Part shown: piece after piece, positions 28,879 through 37,793 of the stretch
How the letters are laid out: every line of letters starts with the position of its first letter
Position numbering within the stretch: the first letter of the stretch is position 1
From: Variovorax sp. PAMC28562
GTDB lineage: Bacteria; Pseudomonadota; Gammaproteobacteria; Burkholderiales; Burkholderiaceae_C
Assembly (NCBI RefSeq): GCF_014303735.1
Contig: NZ_CP060296.1
Location: 441,001-505,000 of the forward strand
Direction of reading: 5' to 3'
DNA length: 64,000 nucleotides
The notes under the pieces: model-generated
Told to the model about the DNA's origin: nothing
Database searches by the model: none
The model's input: only the letters and a program-made list of their open reading frames with translations
Made by a program: the position numbers and the translations under genes

Positions 28879-29298
28879 TCAATACCGCGTGCCGTCGACG
28901 TAGTACCAGCGCTCTTCCTCGCGAACGAAGCGGCTGCGCTCGTGCAAACGGGTGGCGACGCCGGCAGCGTCGCGCTGGCGCGCCACGAACTCGACTTCGG
29001 CATGGTCAGCGTCGAGCACGGAGCGCGAGCGCACGTCGAGTCCGAGCCATTTGACGCCGGGCTCGAAGGTGACTTGCGACGGCCGGTGGCCCTGCGCCCA
29101 CGTGGCGAGCAGGTAGTCGGCGCGTTCGTTGACGAACGCGGTGTAGCGCGAGCGCATGAGCGATTCGGCGTCGGGCGCGGGCGTGTTGTCGAAGTCGTCG
29201 AGGTAGCGCCCGCAGCACAGGGCGTAGGTAAACGGCTTCTCGCGGCGGTCGCGACGGCCGCAAGGACAGGGGGCGGGAGGGGGCGTGGTGGCGCTCAT
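28879..29298 (-). CDS. YchJ-family SEC-C motif protein
   Basis: A 139-residue protein. CPCGRRDRREKPFTYALCCGRYL is split here as CPCGRR and ALCCGRYL, the N-terminal zinc-binding SEC-C-like motif, and SLMRSRYTAFV with a C-terminal DUF1902/NTF2-like fold follows (ERSRFVREEERWYYVDG). This is the YchJ family of unknown role. The start is ATG 29296-29298, preceded by GGAGG. No clear link with neighbours apart from the shared transcript. Confidence 0.85.
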   Translation of the reverse strand: MSATTPPPAPCPCGRRDRREKPFTYALCCGRYLDDFDNTPAPDAESLMRSRYTAFVNERADYLLATWAQGHRPSQVTFEPGVKWLGLDVRSRSVLDADHAEVEFVARQRDAAGVATRLHERSRFVREEERWYYVDGTRY

Positions 29299-29365
29299 GA
29301 GGTCCTCCATTGGAACACCCCGCGCGCCCTGCTCGCCAGCCACCCCGTCGGGTGCCCGTTAAAGC

Positions 29366-30496
29366 TCAGGCCAATGCCCGCTGGATGATCAGCTTCTGGA
29401 TGTCCGAGGTGCCTTCGTAAATCTGGCAAACGCGCACGTCGCGGTAGATGCGTTCCAGCGGAAAGTCGTTCACATAGCCGTAACCTCCGAGCGTCTGGAT
29501 GGCCGCGCTACAGACTTTTTCGGCCATTTCGCTGGCGAAGAGCTTGGCCATCGCGGCTTCTTTCAGGCACGGCAGGCCGGCGTCGCGCAGGCTCGCGGCG
29601 TGCCAGATGAGCTGGCGCGCGGCTTCGAGCTGCGTGGCACATTCGGCCAGCCGAAAGCCCACGGCCTGCTGTTGGAAGATGCTGCCGCCAAAGGCCTGGC
29701 GATCCTTGGCATAGGCCAGCGCCACGTCGAACGCGCTTCGCGCCATGCCGACGCTCTGCGCGGCAATGCCGATACGTCCACCTTCGAGCCCGCCCAGCGC
29801 GATCTTGTAGCCCTCGCCTTCTTGCCCGATGAGGTTTTCAGCCGGGATGCGGCAGCCGTCGAAATTGATCTGCGCCGTGTCGCTGGAGTGCTGGCCGAGC
29901 TTTTCTTCGAGCCGCGCGACGTTGTAGCCCGGCGCATCGGTCGGCACGATGAACGCGCTCATGCCGCGCTTGCCGGCACCCTTGTCGGTGACCGCGATGA
30001 CGATGGCCACCTGGCCGTTCTTGCCGCTGGTGATGAACTGCTTGACGCCGTCGATCACGTAGCCGTCGGCATCCTTGCGCGCGGTGGTGCGCAGGCTCGA
30101 CGCGTCGCTGCCAGCCTGCGGCTCCGTCAGGCAAAAGGCGCCGAGCATGTGGCCCTGCGCCAGTGGCTGCAGCCACTTCTTTTTTTGCTGTGCGTTGCCG
30201 TAGCGCATGAGGATGGCGTTGACCGGGCAGTTGGTCACGCTGATGGCGGTGCTGGTGCCGCCATCGCCAGCCGCGATTTCTTCGAGCACCAAGGCCAGCG
30301 TGACGTAGTCGAGCCCGGCGCCGCCGTCTTCTTCGGGCACGCAGATGCCGTAGGCGCCGAGTGCGGCGAGGCCGGCGTGCGCCGCCTTGGGGAAGGCGTG
30401 CTCGCGGTCCCAGGCAGGCGCGTGCGGCCACAGTTCGGCCTGCGAAAAATCGCGTACCGCGTCGCGGATCGCTTCCTGGTCGGGGGTCAGCAGCAT
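29366..30496 (-). CDS. acyl-CoA dehydrogenase
   Basis: A 376-residue FAD-dependent acyl-CoA dehydrogenase of the short/branched-chain type. CLTEPQAGSDASSLRTTA is the FAD/substrate segment, QFITSGKNGQVAIVIAVTD follows, IQTLGGYGYVNDFPLERIYRD holds the C-terminal active region, and it ends IYEGTSDIQKLIIQRALA. It probably oxidises a short-chain or branched acyl-CoA and hands electrons to ETF. It is 20 bases from the M20 peptidase gene and in the same direction as a thiolase, suggesting a small fatty-acid or amino-acid breakdown unit. Confidence 0.9.
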   Translation of the reverse strand: MLLTPDQEAIRDAVRDFSQAELWPHAPAWDREHAFPKAAHAGLAALGAYGICVPEEDGGAGLDYVTLALVLEEIAAGDGGTSTAISVTNCPVNAILMRYGNAQQKKKWLQPLAQGHMLGAFCLTEPQAGSDASSLRTTARKDADGYVIDGVKQFITSGKNGQVAIVIAVTDKGAGKRGMSAFIVPTDAPGYNVARLEEKLGQHSSDTAQINFDGCRIPAENLIGQEGEGYKIALGGLEGGRIGIAAQSVGMARSAFDVALAYAKDRQAFGGSIFQQQAVGFRLAECATQLEAARQLIWHAASLRDAGLPCLKEAAMAKLFASEMAEKVCSAAIQTLGGYGYVNDFPLERIYRDVRVCQIYEGTSDIQKLIIQRALA

Positions 30497-30515
30497 GTCG
30501 TGTCTCCGAGATCTG

Positions 30516-31772
30516 TTATTTGCCCGCGCCGAGATCCATGATCATCCGCGCGGTCATGTAGAGCCGGCGCGGGATGGCGTCGATCATCACGTACTCGGCC
30601 TTGTCGCTGTGATACCCGGAGCCTGGCAGTCCCATGCTTTCGATCACCGGCTTGCTCGACAGCGCTGCGTAGGCCGCATCGGTGCCGCCGCCGGTACGCT
30701 CTTCGATTTCGACCATGCCGCCAGCTTCACGATAGAAGCCGACAGCCTTGTCGACCAGCTTCTTGCCGCCCTCGCCCGCATTGAACGCCGGGCGGCCGCG
30801 GGTGACGACGATTTCAACCTCCGAGCCGGACACCTTCTTGTTCTGCGCCCGCTCTTCGAGCGTCTTCATCGCCGCTTCGAAATCTTCGTTGCGCGCATAG
30901 CGCACGTCGGCATTCAGCGTGGCGCTGTCGGGGATGACGTTATTGACGGTGCCGGCCTTGGCGATGGTCCAGTTGAAGCGAAGGCCTCTGGATTTGTCGT
31001 CGATGTCCATCGTGCGCAGCACCAGGTCCGATGCCTCGACCAGCGCATTGACACCCGCTTCGGGCGCCTCGCCCGCGTGCGAGGTCTTGCCCTTGATGTT
31101 GGCCTGCACATAGGCGATGCCCGAGGTGCCGAGCGTCATCTTTTCGACCTCGGCGCTGGTCGGCTCGAACGACAGCACGTAGTCGGCCAGCCGCGCCTCC
31201 TGCTCGATCAACTCGCGCGACCCGAAGGAGCCTTTTTCTTCGTCGGTATTGAACAGCACGGTGATGGTGCCGTAGTCGCGCACGCCATAGTCCTTCAGCA
31301 GCTTGAGCGTGTGCAGGATGACAGCGGTGCCGCCCTTGTCGTCGGCGATGCCGGGGCCATAAGCGCGCGCGCCTTCAAGGCGAAACGGCGACTTGGCCAA
31401 CGTACCTTTCGGGTAGACGGTGTCCATATGCGAGAGCAGCAGAAGGTTCTTGCCGCCCTTGCCTTTCAGCTTGCCGACGAGGTTGTCACCGACCACGCCA
31501 GCGGCCGCCTTGCTGCGCGTCACGCTGAAACCCAGCGCTTTCAGTTCGCCTTCGAGCAGATTGCCGACCGCGGCGATGCCCTGGGCATCACCCGTGCCGG
31601 TCTCGATGTTGACCAAGCGCTGCAAGGTCTTGAGCACAGCCTGCTGCTCTGCCGTGGCGGCATCGAACAGTACGTTGTCTCGCCTCTGCGCGAACGCCGT
31701 TGTCTGCACGAACACGCCCGCAAGCACGATGGCGAGGATGGCGGCCAGGCTTCGCTTCAAGCACGAACCCAT
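30516..31772 (-). CDS. M20 zinc carboxypeptidase, glutamate carboxypeptidase type
   Basis: A 418-residue exported peptidase. An N-terminal signal peptide (KRSLAAILAIVLAGVF...TTAFAQ) is followed by the M20 catalytic domain. Metal and catalytic motifs are LLLLSHMDTVYP, GPGIADDKGG and NTDEEKGSFGS with the catalytic glutamate, and GTGGGTDAAYAA-like TGGGTDAAY near the end, with a lid domain between. It resembles carboxypeptidase G2, which removes C-terminal glutamate, so a periplasmic peptide or folate-like substrate is plausible. The start abuts the thiolase stop with no gap, suggesting coupling. Confidence 0.88.
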   Translation of the reverse strand: MGSCLKRSLAAILAIVLAGVFVQTTAFAQRRDNVLFDAATAEQQAVLKTLQRLVNIETGTGDAQGIAAVGNLLEGELKALGFSVTRSKAAAGVVGDNLVGKLKGKGGKNLLLLSHMDTVYPKGTLAKSPFRLEGARAYGPGIADDKGGTAVILHTLKLLKDYGVRDYGTITVLFNTDEEKGSFGSRELIEQEARLADYVLSFEPTSAEVEKMTLGTSGIAYVQANIKGKTSHAGEAPEAGVNALVEASDLVLRTMDIDDKSRGLRFNWTIAKAGTVNNVIPDSATLNADVRYARNEDFEAAMKTLEERAQNKKVSGSEVEIVVTRGRPAFNAGEGGKKLVDKAVGFYREAGGMVEIEERTGGGTDAAYAALSSKPVIESMGLPGSGYHSDKAEYVMIDAIPRRLYMTARMIMDLGAGK

Positions 31773-32957
31773 TCAGATCAGTTCGATCGCGACCGCGGTG
31801 CCTTCGCCGCCGCCAATGCACAGCGTCGCGACGCCGCGCTTCTTGCCGCGCGATTGCAGCGCATGGATGAGCGTGACCATGATGCGAGCGCCGCTCGCGC
31901 CGATCGGGTGGCCCAGCGCGCAGGCGCCGCCGTGCACGTTGACGATGTCGTGCGCCACGTCGAGCTCTTTCATGAGCGCCATCGGCACCACGGCGAAGGC
32001 CTCGTTCACTTCCCACAGATCGACGTCTTTCACGCCCCAGCCGGTCTTCTTGAAAAGCTTGGCGACAGCACCGACTGGTGCGGTCGAGAACCACTCGGGT
32101 TGCTGTGCATGGGTCGCGTGACCGACCAGCCGTGCGATCGGCCTGGCGCCGTTCTTCTTCGCATGCGACTCGGTCATCATGACCAGCGCCGCAGCGCCGT
32201 CGTTGATCGAAGAGCTGGATGCGGCGGTGATGGTGCCGCCGTCTTTCTTGAAGGCCGGCTTGAGCGTGGCGATCTTGTCGAGCTTGACCTTGCCCGGGCC
32301 TTCGTCGATGGCGACGATCGTTTCACCGCTGCGGCCCTTGACCGTTACCGGTGTGATCTCGGCCTTGAACAAGCCATCGGCCGTGGCGTGGCGCGCGCGC
32401 TCCACGCTGGCGGTAGCGAAGGCATCCTGCTGCTCTCGGGTGAAGTTGTACTTGGCTGCGCAGTCTTCACCGAAGGTGCCCATCGAGCGACCCGGCTGGT
32501 AGGCGTCTTCCAGGCCGTCGAGCATCATGTGGTCGAAGATGCGGTCGTGGCCCATGCGATAGCCACCGCGGCCCTTGAGCATCAGGTAGGGCGCATTGGT
32601 CATGCTCTCCATGCCGCCCGCGACCATGACGTCGTGCGTGCCGGCCAGCAGCATGTCGTGCGCGAACATCGCGGCCTTCATGGCCGAGCCGCACATCTTG
32701 CTGAGCGTGACGGCCCCCGCGCTATCGGGCAGGCCGCCCTTGTAGGCCGCCTGGCGTGCCGGTGCCTGGCCTTGGCCAGCCATCAGGCAGTTGCCGAAGA
32801 GCACTTCACCGACCGTGGCGGCGTCGATGCCGGCACGCTCGACAGCTGCCTTGATGGCGGCACCACCAAGATCGTGCGCGGCGAGTGAAGAAAAGTCGCC
32901 TTGAAAGCCGCCCATGGGGGTGCGGGCGGCGCCGACGATGACGATGGATTCGGACAT
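31773..32957 (-). CDS. acetyl-CoA C-acetyltransferase (thiolase)
   Basis: A 394-residue thiolase. VTLSKMCGSAMKAAMFAHD holds the nucleophilic cysteine, GGMESMTNAPYL the second core segment, HGGACALGHPIGASGAR the catalytic histidine, and CIGGGEGTAVAIEL the second cysteine at the C-terminus. It interconverts two acetyl-CoA with acetoacetyl-CoA, and could process the acetoacetate released by HMG-CoA lyase after activation, or supply PHA synthesis. First gene of the run that continues into the peptidase and acyl-CoA dehydrogenase. Confidence 0.93.
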   Translation of the reverse strand: MSESIVIVGAARTPMGGFQGDFSSLAAHDLGGAAIKAAVERAGIDAATVGEVLFGNCLMAGQGQAPARQAAYKGGLPDSAGAVTLSKMCGSAMKAAMFAHDMLLAGTHDVMVAGGMESMTNAPYLMLKGRGGYRMGHDRIFDHMMLDGLEDAYQPGRSMGTFGEDCAAKYNFTREQQDAFATASVERARHATADGLFKAEITPVTVKGRSGETIVAIDEGPGKVKLDKIATLKPAFKKDGGTITAASSSSINDGAAALVMMTESHAKKNGARPIARLVGHATHAQQPEWFSTAPVGAVAKLFKKTGWGVKDVDLWEVNEAFAVVPMALMKELDVAHDIVNVHGGACALGHPIGASGARIMVTLIHALQSRGKKRGVATLCIGGGEGTAVAIELI

Positions 32958-33077
32958 GAGGATCTCCTTGGAGGAACGGCCAGCCAGCCGCGGGTTGGTG
33001 GATCGGGTAACAGGCCGCGTCGCGCTGATCGGCAGGATGCGGTCAGACGAAAGAGCGCGAGTGCGTCGGCCGGCGGA

Positions 33078-33788
33078 TCAGCCGGTCGCCTTGGCCGTGT
33101 CGGGCGCCGGCGCAGTGCTGGCCTCCGGCGGCCTGCTCCACTTGTAGCGAATACGCTGCACCGCAGCGCGGTACTGATTGTCGAGTGGCTTGCTGCCGTC
33201 GACGTCGAAGCCCAGGTCTTGCAGCAAGCCGTCGTGCACACCGAAGGTCCAGCCATGCACCCGCACCGACTGGCCGCGGCTCCAGGCGTCGACCATCACG
33301 GTGCTGACCGACACGTTGACCACCTGTTCGGCGACGTTGAGTTCGCACAGCGCATCGGCCCGGACTTCCGGCGGAAAGGTTTCGAGCATCACGCGGTGCC
33401 GGTCGCGCACGTCCTGGATGTGGCGGATCCAGTTATCGGCAATGCCGATGCGCGCGCCTTCGAGCGCCGCCTGCACACCCGAACAGCCGTAGTGGCCCAC
33501 CACCATGATGTGCTCGACCTTCAGGCGCTCAACGGCGAACTGGATGGCCGACAGGGCGTTGAGGTCGGAGTGCACCACGATGTTCGCGACATTGCGGTGC
33601 ACGAACACTTCGCCGGGCTCCAGTCCGGTGATCTGATTGGCGGGCACGCGGCTGTCGGAGCAGCCGATCCACATGTAGCGCGGCGTTTGCTGCTTCACCA
33701 GGCCGGTGAAAAAGCCGGGCCGGTCGCGCTCCATTTGCGCAGCCCAGGACCGATTGTGGGCAAAGAGGTCTTCGAGTGATTCAGGCAT
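33078..33788 (-). CDS. can: beta-carbonic anhydrase
   Basis: A 236-residue beta-class carbonic anhydrase. MWIGCSDSRVPANQ gives the first zinc cysteine with the Asp-Arg dyad, and GHYGCSGVQAAL the zinc histidine and second cysteine. It interconverts CO2 and bicarbonate in the cytosol and could feed the biotin carboxylase nearby with bicarbonate. The start MPESLEDLFAHN is at 33786-33788; upstream codons overlap the regulator gene and are not needed. The C-terminal 20 residues are Ala/Pro-rich and non-conserved. Confidence 0.93.
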   Translation of the reverse strand: MPESLEDLFAHNRSWAAQMERDRPGFFTGLVKQQTPRYMWIGCSDSRVPANQITGLEPGEVFVHRNVANIVVHSDLNALSAIQFAVERLKVEHIMVVGHYGCSGVQAALEGARIGIADNWIRHIQDVRDRHRVMLETFPPEVRADALCELNVAEQVVNVSVSTVMVDAWSRGQSVRVHGWTFGVHDGLLQDLGFDVDGSKPLDNQYRAAVQRIRYKWSRPPEASTAPAPDTAKATG

Positions 33789-33828
33789 GGCGGTATTGTG
33801 GCGAAGGTGAGGGTTCAGCGGGTGACGT

Positions 33829-34224
33829 TCAACGGGCGACGACCTTGCGGGAGCGCGCCAGCGTGGCGCGCGCCTTTTTCTCGTGGGCACGCACCTCTTC
33901 GAGGTTGGCCTGCAACTCCCCCAGTTGGGATTCGAGCTGCTGCCGGTGGCGGCCCAGCACACCGAGAAATTTTTCGAGCTGCGCCTCGGTGTCGCGCGGG
34001 CTGTCGTACATGTCGAGGATGTCCTTGGCCTCGGTCAGGCTCAGGCCGAGTCGCTTGGCGCGCAGCGTGAGCGTGAGCCGGGCCCGGTCACGCGCGCTGT
34101 AGATGCGTTGCAAGCCGGAGCGCTCCGGCGCGAGCAGGCCCAGGTCCTCGTAGAAGCGGATGGCGCGCGTCGTGAGGTCGAACTCCTTGGCGAGCTCGCT
34201 GATGGTGAAGGTCTGCGTCGGCAT
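33829..34224 (-). CDS. MerR-family transcriptional regulator
   Basis: A 131-residue regulator with an N-terminal winged helix (FTISELAKEFDLTTRAIRFYE), then RIYSARDRARL and a long dimerisation coiled coil (about residues 75-125). There is no obvious metal-binding cysteine tail. The layout and sequence recall LiuR, the MerR regulator of leucine catabolism in proteobacteria, but the adjacent targets would be the carbonic anhydrase and a hydrolase rather than the main liu genes 8 kb away. A 20-bp perfect palindrome 70 bases upstream is a likely binding site. Confidence 0.87.
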   Translation of the reverse strand: MPTQTFTISELAKEFDLTTRAIRFYEDLGLLAPERSGLQRIYSARDRARLTLTLRAKRLGLSLTEAKDILDMYDSPRDTEAQLEKFLGVLGRHRQQLESQLGELQANLEEVRAHEKKARATLARSRKVVAR

Positions 34225-34294
34225 GAAGAGAAAAGGACGTTCCGGCGGCGACAGCGGGATGGTCGCGCACTGCCTACAATGTGGCGTCACATCA

Positions 34295-34314
34295 TGACGT
34301 TTACGTAAACGTCA
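34295..34314. promoter_or_regulatory. 20-bp perfect palindrome between MerR and hydrolase genes
   Basis: TGACGTTTACGTAAACGTCA is a perfect 20-bp dyad located 7 bases before the hydrolase start at 34322 and about 70 bases from the divergent MerR start at 34224. A -10-like TACAAT (34275-34280) lies just upstream. A dyad of this length suits a MerR-family dimer. I recall the LiuR motif as similar in type but cannot confirm it from here. Confidence 0.7.
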
Positions 34315-34321
34315 ATCTTAC

Positions 34322-35404
34322 ATGAACCTCCTAGAACGCGAACTCCATTACACCCTGGGCGACACCCTCCCCGAAGTTGGCGAGGCGCTCTCGGTGGCGC
34401 CCGGCGTGCGTTGGATTCGCATGACGCTGCCCTTTGCGCTCAATCACATCAACCTCTGGCTGCTGCGCGATTCCATCGACGGCGAGCACGGAAAAATACA
34501 GGGCTGGACGGTGGTCGATTGCTGCATCGCGCGAGACGAGTCCCGCGCGCAGTGGGAGCAGATCTTCGAGACGCAGTTGCAGGGTATGCCGATCCTGCGC
34601 GTCATCGTCACGCACATGCACCCCGACCACATCGGTCTGGCCGACTTCATCTGCAAGCGCTGGAACGCGCCGCTCTGGATCAGCGCCACCGACTACAACG
34701 TGGCCCGCTTGCTCACGAGCAAAACCAGCAGCGACAGCGGTGCGGGCGGCGACATGGCGGCTGACTTTCTCGTCATGCATGGCGTGACGAATGCCGAAGT
34801 CATCGCAGAGATTCGCAGTCGCAACAGCTACTACGCCGACATGGTGCCCGCCGTGCCCGACACCTACGTGCGGATGATGGACGGCGACACCGTGATGATC
34901 GGCGGGCACGCATGGCGCTGCATCAGCGGTTACGGCCACGCGCCGGAACACATCGCGCTGTACTGCGCCGACCTCAACCTGCTGATCGGTGGCGACATGA
35001 TGCTGCCGCGCATCTCGACCAACGTCAGCGTGCATGCGGGCGAGCCGGACGCGAATTCGCTACGGCTTTTTCTGGACAGCATTGCCAAGTTCAACGCCCT
35101 GCCGGCCGACGCGCTCGGCTTGCCCTCGCATGGCAAACCGTTCACCGGCATCCATCGCCGTGTCGAGCAGTTGCAGGAGCACCACCGTGACCGGTTGGCC
35201 GAGCTGATGGAAGGGTGCGCGGTGCGCCCGCTGAGCGCGGCCGAGGGCATGCTGATCATGTTCAAGCGCGAGCTCGATTCGCACCAGATGACCTTCGCCA
35301 TGGGCGAGACGGTGGCGCATCTGAACCTACTGATGTTCGAAGGCCAGCTGAAGCGCACGCGCGGTGCCGACGGCGTCTACCGCTTCGGGCTTCCGACCAC
35401 TTGA
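34322..35404 (+). CDS. MBL-fold metallo-hydrolase
   Basis: A 360-residue protein with the metallo-beta-lactamase fold. THMHPDHIG (about residues 97-105) is the HxHxDH metal-binding motif, and later GYGHAPEHIALYC and GLPSHGKPFTG provide the remaining histidines. The C-terminal third (about residues 270-345) is helical, as in glyoxalase II-like enzymes of the acyl-CoA thioesterase type. It probably hydrolyses a thioester or similar ester. Regulation by the divergent MerR protein is likely because of the palindrome in the shared leader. Confidence 0.85.
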   Translation: MNLLERELHYTLGDTLPEVGEALSVAPGVRWIRMTLPFALNHINLWLLRDSIDGEHGKIQGWTVVDCCIARDESRAQWEQIFETQLQGMPILRVIVTHMHPDHIGLADFICKRWNAPLWISATDYNVARLLTSKTSSDSGAGGDMAADFLVMHGVTNAEVIAEIRSRNSYYADMVPAVPDTYVRMMDGDTVMIGGHAWRCISGYGHAPEHIALYCADLNLLIGGDMMLPRISTNVSVHAGEPDANSLRLFLDSIAKFNALPADALGLPSHGKPFTGIHRRVEQLQEHHRDRLAELMEGCAVRPLSAAEGMLIMFKRELDSHQMTFAMGETVAHLNLLMFEGQLKRTRGADGVYRFGLPTT

Positions 35405-35436
35405 GTCCGCGCAACGCAGCCACCTAAACTCGCGGC

Positions 35437-36783
35437 ATGGACACGCTTGCTCAGCTGCGCGCGGGCCGGCTGGCAGGTGCGCAGCGGCTGGCTTTGCCGT
35501 GCGGACTCACCGAGTTTCCGCGCGAGATTTTTGCGCTTGCCGATTCGCTCGAAGTGCTCGACCTGTCGGGCAATGCGCTCGATTCGCTGCCCGACGACTT
35601 CGGGCGGCTGCACAAGCTTCGGGTGCTCTTCTGTTCGAACAACCGCTTTACGACGTTGCCGGAATCGATCGGGCAATGCCGCCAGCTCGACATCGTCGGC
35701 TTCAAGGCGAACCGCATTCGAGCGGTCCCCTCGAATGCGCTACCCCCCTCGCTGCGTTGGCTGATCCTGACCGACAACGCGATCGAGGCGCTGCCCGTTT
35801 CGCTCGGCGCCTGCGCCCGCATGCAGAAGCTGATGCTGGCGGGCAATCGATTGAGTGCGTTGCCCGATTCGATGGCGTCGCTCCAGAGCCTGGAGCTGCT
35901 GCGCATCTCGGCCAATGCGTTCGAGACGGTGCCGTCGTGGTTGCTCTCGCTACCGCGTCTGTCGTGGCTGGCTGTTAGCGGCAATCCATTCTGCGAGCGT
36001 GCCGAGCATGACGTGGCGGCGAGCACTGCCATTCCGCAGGTCGACTGGCGCCGCCTGGCGCTGGGTGCCAAGCTCGGTGAAGGCGCATCGGGCGTGATCT
36101 ACCAGGCCGCGCTCGGCGCCAAAGACGGCGAAGGCCAAGACGGCGAAGGCAACGGCCGAAAGCGACCCGTCGCGGTCAAGCTCTTCAAGGGCGCAGTCAC
36201 CAGCGACGGCTGGCCGCACAGCGAGATGGCGGCATCCCTCGCCGCAGGCTTGCATCCGAATCTTGTTTCTGCTCAGGGGCAGATCAAGGGACACCCCGAT
36301 GGCACCGACGGATTGTTGATGGCGTTGGTCGATCCGGCGTTTCGCAACCTTGCCGGCCCGCCGAGCTTCGCTTCCTGTACGCGGGATGTGTATTCACCAG
36401 ATGCCAAGTGGTCGCTGCCGGCCGCGCACCGGATGGCACAGGGCATCGCGTCGGCGATGGCGCATCTGCACGCGCACGGCATCGTGCATGGCGACCTGTA
36501 CGCGCACAACATCCTGTTCGAGGCTGATGGCACGGCGCTGCTCGGCGACTTCGGCGCAGCGGCCATGACCGGCAGCCTGGGTGTGGCGCAATCTCTCGCG
36601 CTGCAACGACTGGAGGTGCGCGCCTTCGGCTGCCTGCTCGAAGAGCTGGCCGAACGATGCGATGCGGCCGGTCCCTTGCCCGACGGCTTGCAGAAGCTCG
36701 CAAAGCGTTGCTTGCAGCTCGACGTCGGCGCGCGGCCATCGTTCAGCGAACTGGAAACAGCACTCGCCGGGGCGAGCGTGTGA
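35437..36783 (+). CDS. leucine-rich-repeat Ser/Thr protein kinase
   Basis: A 448-residue protein that joins about seven leucine-rich repeats of 22-23 residues (roughly residues 15-200; for example LEVLDLSGNALDSLPDDF) to a eukaryotic-like protein kinase domain (roughly 208-445). Kinase motifs present: glycine loop LGEGASGVIYQA near 212, VAVKLFKG with the catalytic lysine near 245, the catalytic loop HGDLYAHNILF near 351 (HGD in place of HRD), and DFGAA near 370. No membrane segment or signal peptide is visible, so it should be cytosolic. The next gene is coupled by a GTGA overlap. Target unknown. Confidence 0.9.
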   Translation: MDTLAQLRAGRLAGAQRLALPCGLTEFPREIFALADSLEVLDLSGNALDSLPDDFGRLHKLRVLFCSNNRFTTLPESIGQCRQLDIVGFKANRIRAVPSNALPPSLRWLILTDNAIEALPVSLGACARMQKLMLAGNRLSALPDSMASLQSLELLRISANAFETVPSWLLSLPRLSWLAVSGNPFCERAEHDVAASTAIPQVDWRRLALGAKLGEGASGVIYQAALGAKDGEGQDGEGNGRKRPVAVKLFKGAVTSDGWPHSEMAASLAAGLHPNLVSAQGQIKGHPDGTDGLLMALVDPAFRNLAGPPSFASCTRDVYSPDAKWSLPAAHRMAQGIASAMAHLHAHGIVHGDLYAHNILFEADGTALLGDFGAAAMTGSLGVAQSLALQRLEVRAFGCLLEELAERCDAAGPLPDGLQKLAKRCLQLDVGARPSFSELETALAGASV

Positions 36784-37679
36784 AGCCCGCATTACCGCTG
36801 CCCACGCGCGACGGCGTCGGCCCGAGTTGTGTCGGTTTGCCGACCGGCACGTGGCCGACCATCACCGACTTTCTGGTCGAACGTTTTCCTGCCATCGACC
36901 GCGCGACATGGCTGGCGCGAATGCGGGACGGTACGGTCATCGATGAACACAGCGTGCCGGTGACGCCTGACCGGCGCTATCAAGCGCCGCTCCGCGTCTA
37001 TTACTACCGCGCGCTCGACATCGAGCCGCGCATTCCATTCGACGAGGTCGTGCTGTTTCAGGACGCCCATCTGGTCGTCGCCGACAAGCCGCCCTTTTTG
37101 CCGGTCACGCCGGGCGGCAAGTTCCTGCAGGAGAGCCTGCTGGTCCGGCTCAAGCGCAAGCTGGGCATCGAGGATCTGGCGCCATTGCACCGCATCGACC
37201 GCGGCACGGCGGGGCTGGTGTTGTTCTCTGTGCAACCGCCAACGCGCGCGGTGTACACGAGCCTGTTCGCCGATCGCGCGGTCGAAAAGCGCTACGAGGC
37301 GATCGTGACGTGGCCCGCAGGCGCATCGGTGCCAAGCGTGTATCGCAGCCGGCTGGTCGACGACGACGACCACTTCATGCGCGTGAAAGAAGTCGAAGGC
37401 GAGCCGAATTCCGAGACACATCTATCACTGCGCGAAGTGCGTGGCGAGCGCGCTTTGCTCGACCTCGCCCCCGTCACCGGCCGCAAGCACCAGCTGCGGG
37501 TGCATTGCATGGCGTTGGGCGTGCCGATCGTCAACGATCCGATCTACCCGAAGCTGCTGCCGGCCGACAGCGACGACTTCGACAAACCGCTGCAGTTGCT
37601 GGCCCGGTCGGTGGCGTTTCTCGATCCGTCGACCGGCGAAGCGCGCCGCTTCGAGAGCCCGCGCAGACTGACCTTGTGA
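36780..37679 (+). CDS. RluA-type pseudouridine synthase
   Basis: A 299-residue RluA-family enzyme. The catalytic motif HRIDRGTAGLVLF contains the invariant aspartate, and GRKHQLRVHCMALGVPIVND is the second conserved region. It converts uridine to pseudouridine in rRNA or tRNA; the position is unknown. The start is GTG 36780, overlapping the kinase stop (GTGA); a longer reading frame upstream would overlap the kinase C-terminus out of frame and is rejected. Confidence 0.9.
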   Translation: MKPALPLPTRDGVGPSCVGLPTGTWPTITDFLVERFPAIDRATWLARMRDGTVIDEHSVPVTPDRRYQAPLRVYYYRALDIEPRIPFDEVVLFQDAHLVVADKPPFLPVTPGGKFLQESLLVRLKRKLGIEDLAPLHRIDRGTAGLVLFSVQPPTRAVYTSLFADRAVEKRYEAIVTWPAGASVPSVYRSRLVDDDDHFMRVKEVEGEPNSETHLSLREVRGERALLDLAPVTGRKHQLRVHCMALGVPIVNDPIYPKLLPADSDDFDKPLQLLARSVAFLDPSTGEARRFESPRRLTL

Positions 37680-37793
37680 CCGCGGCGCCGATCAAGGCGA
37701 TCGATGCCGCTGGCGCCAAGGTGACGGTACGTCGACGCGGCTCGCACTAAGCTGAACGGCGAATTTTTCCACGTCAGCTCAGGAGACAAACCC

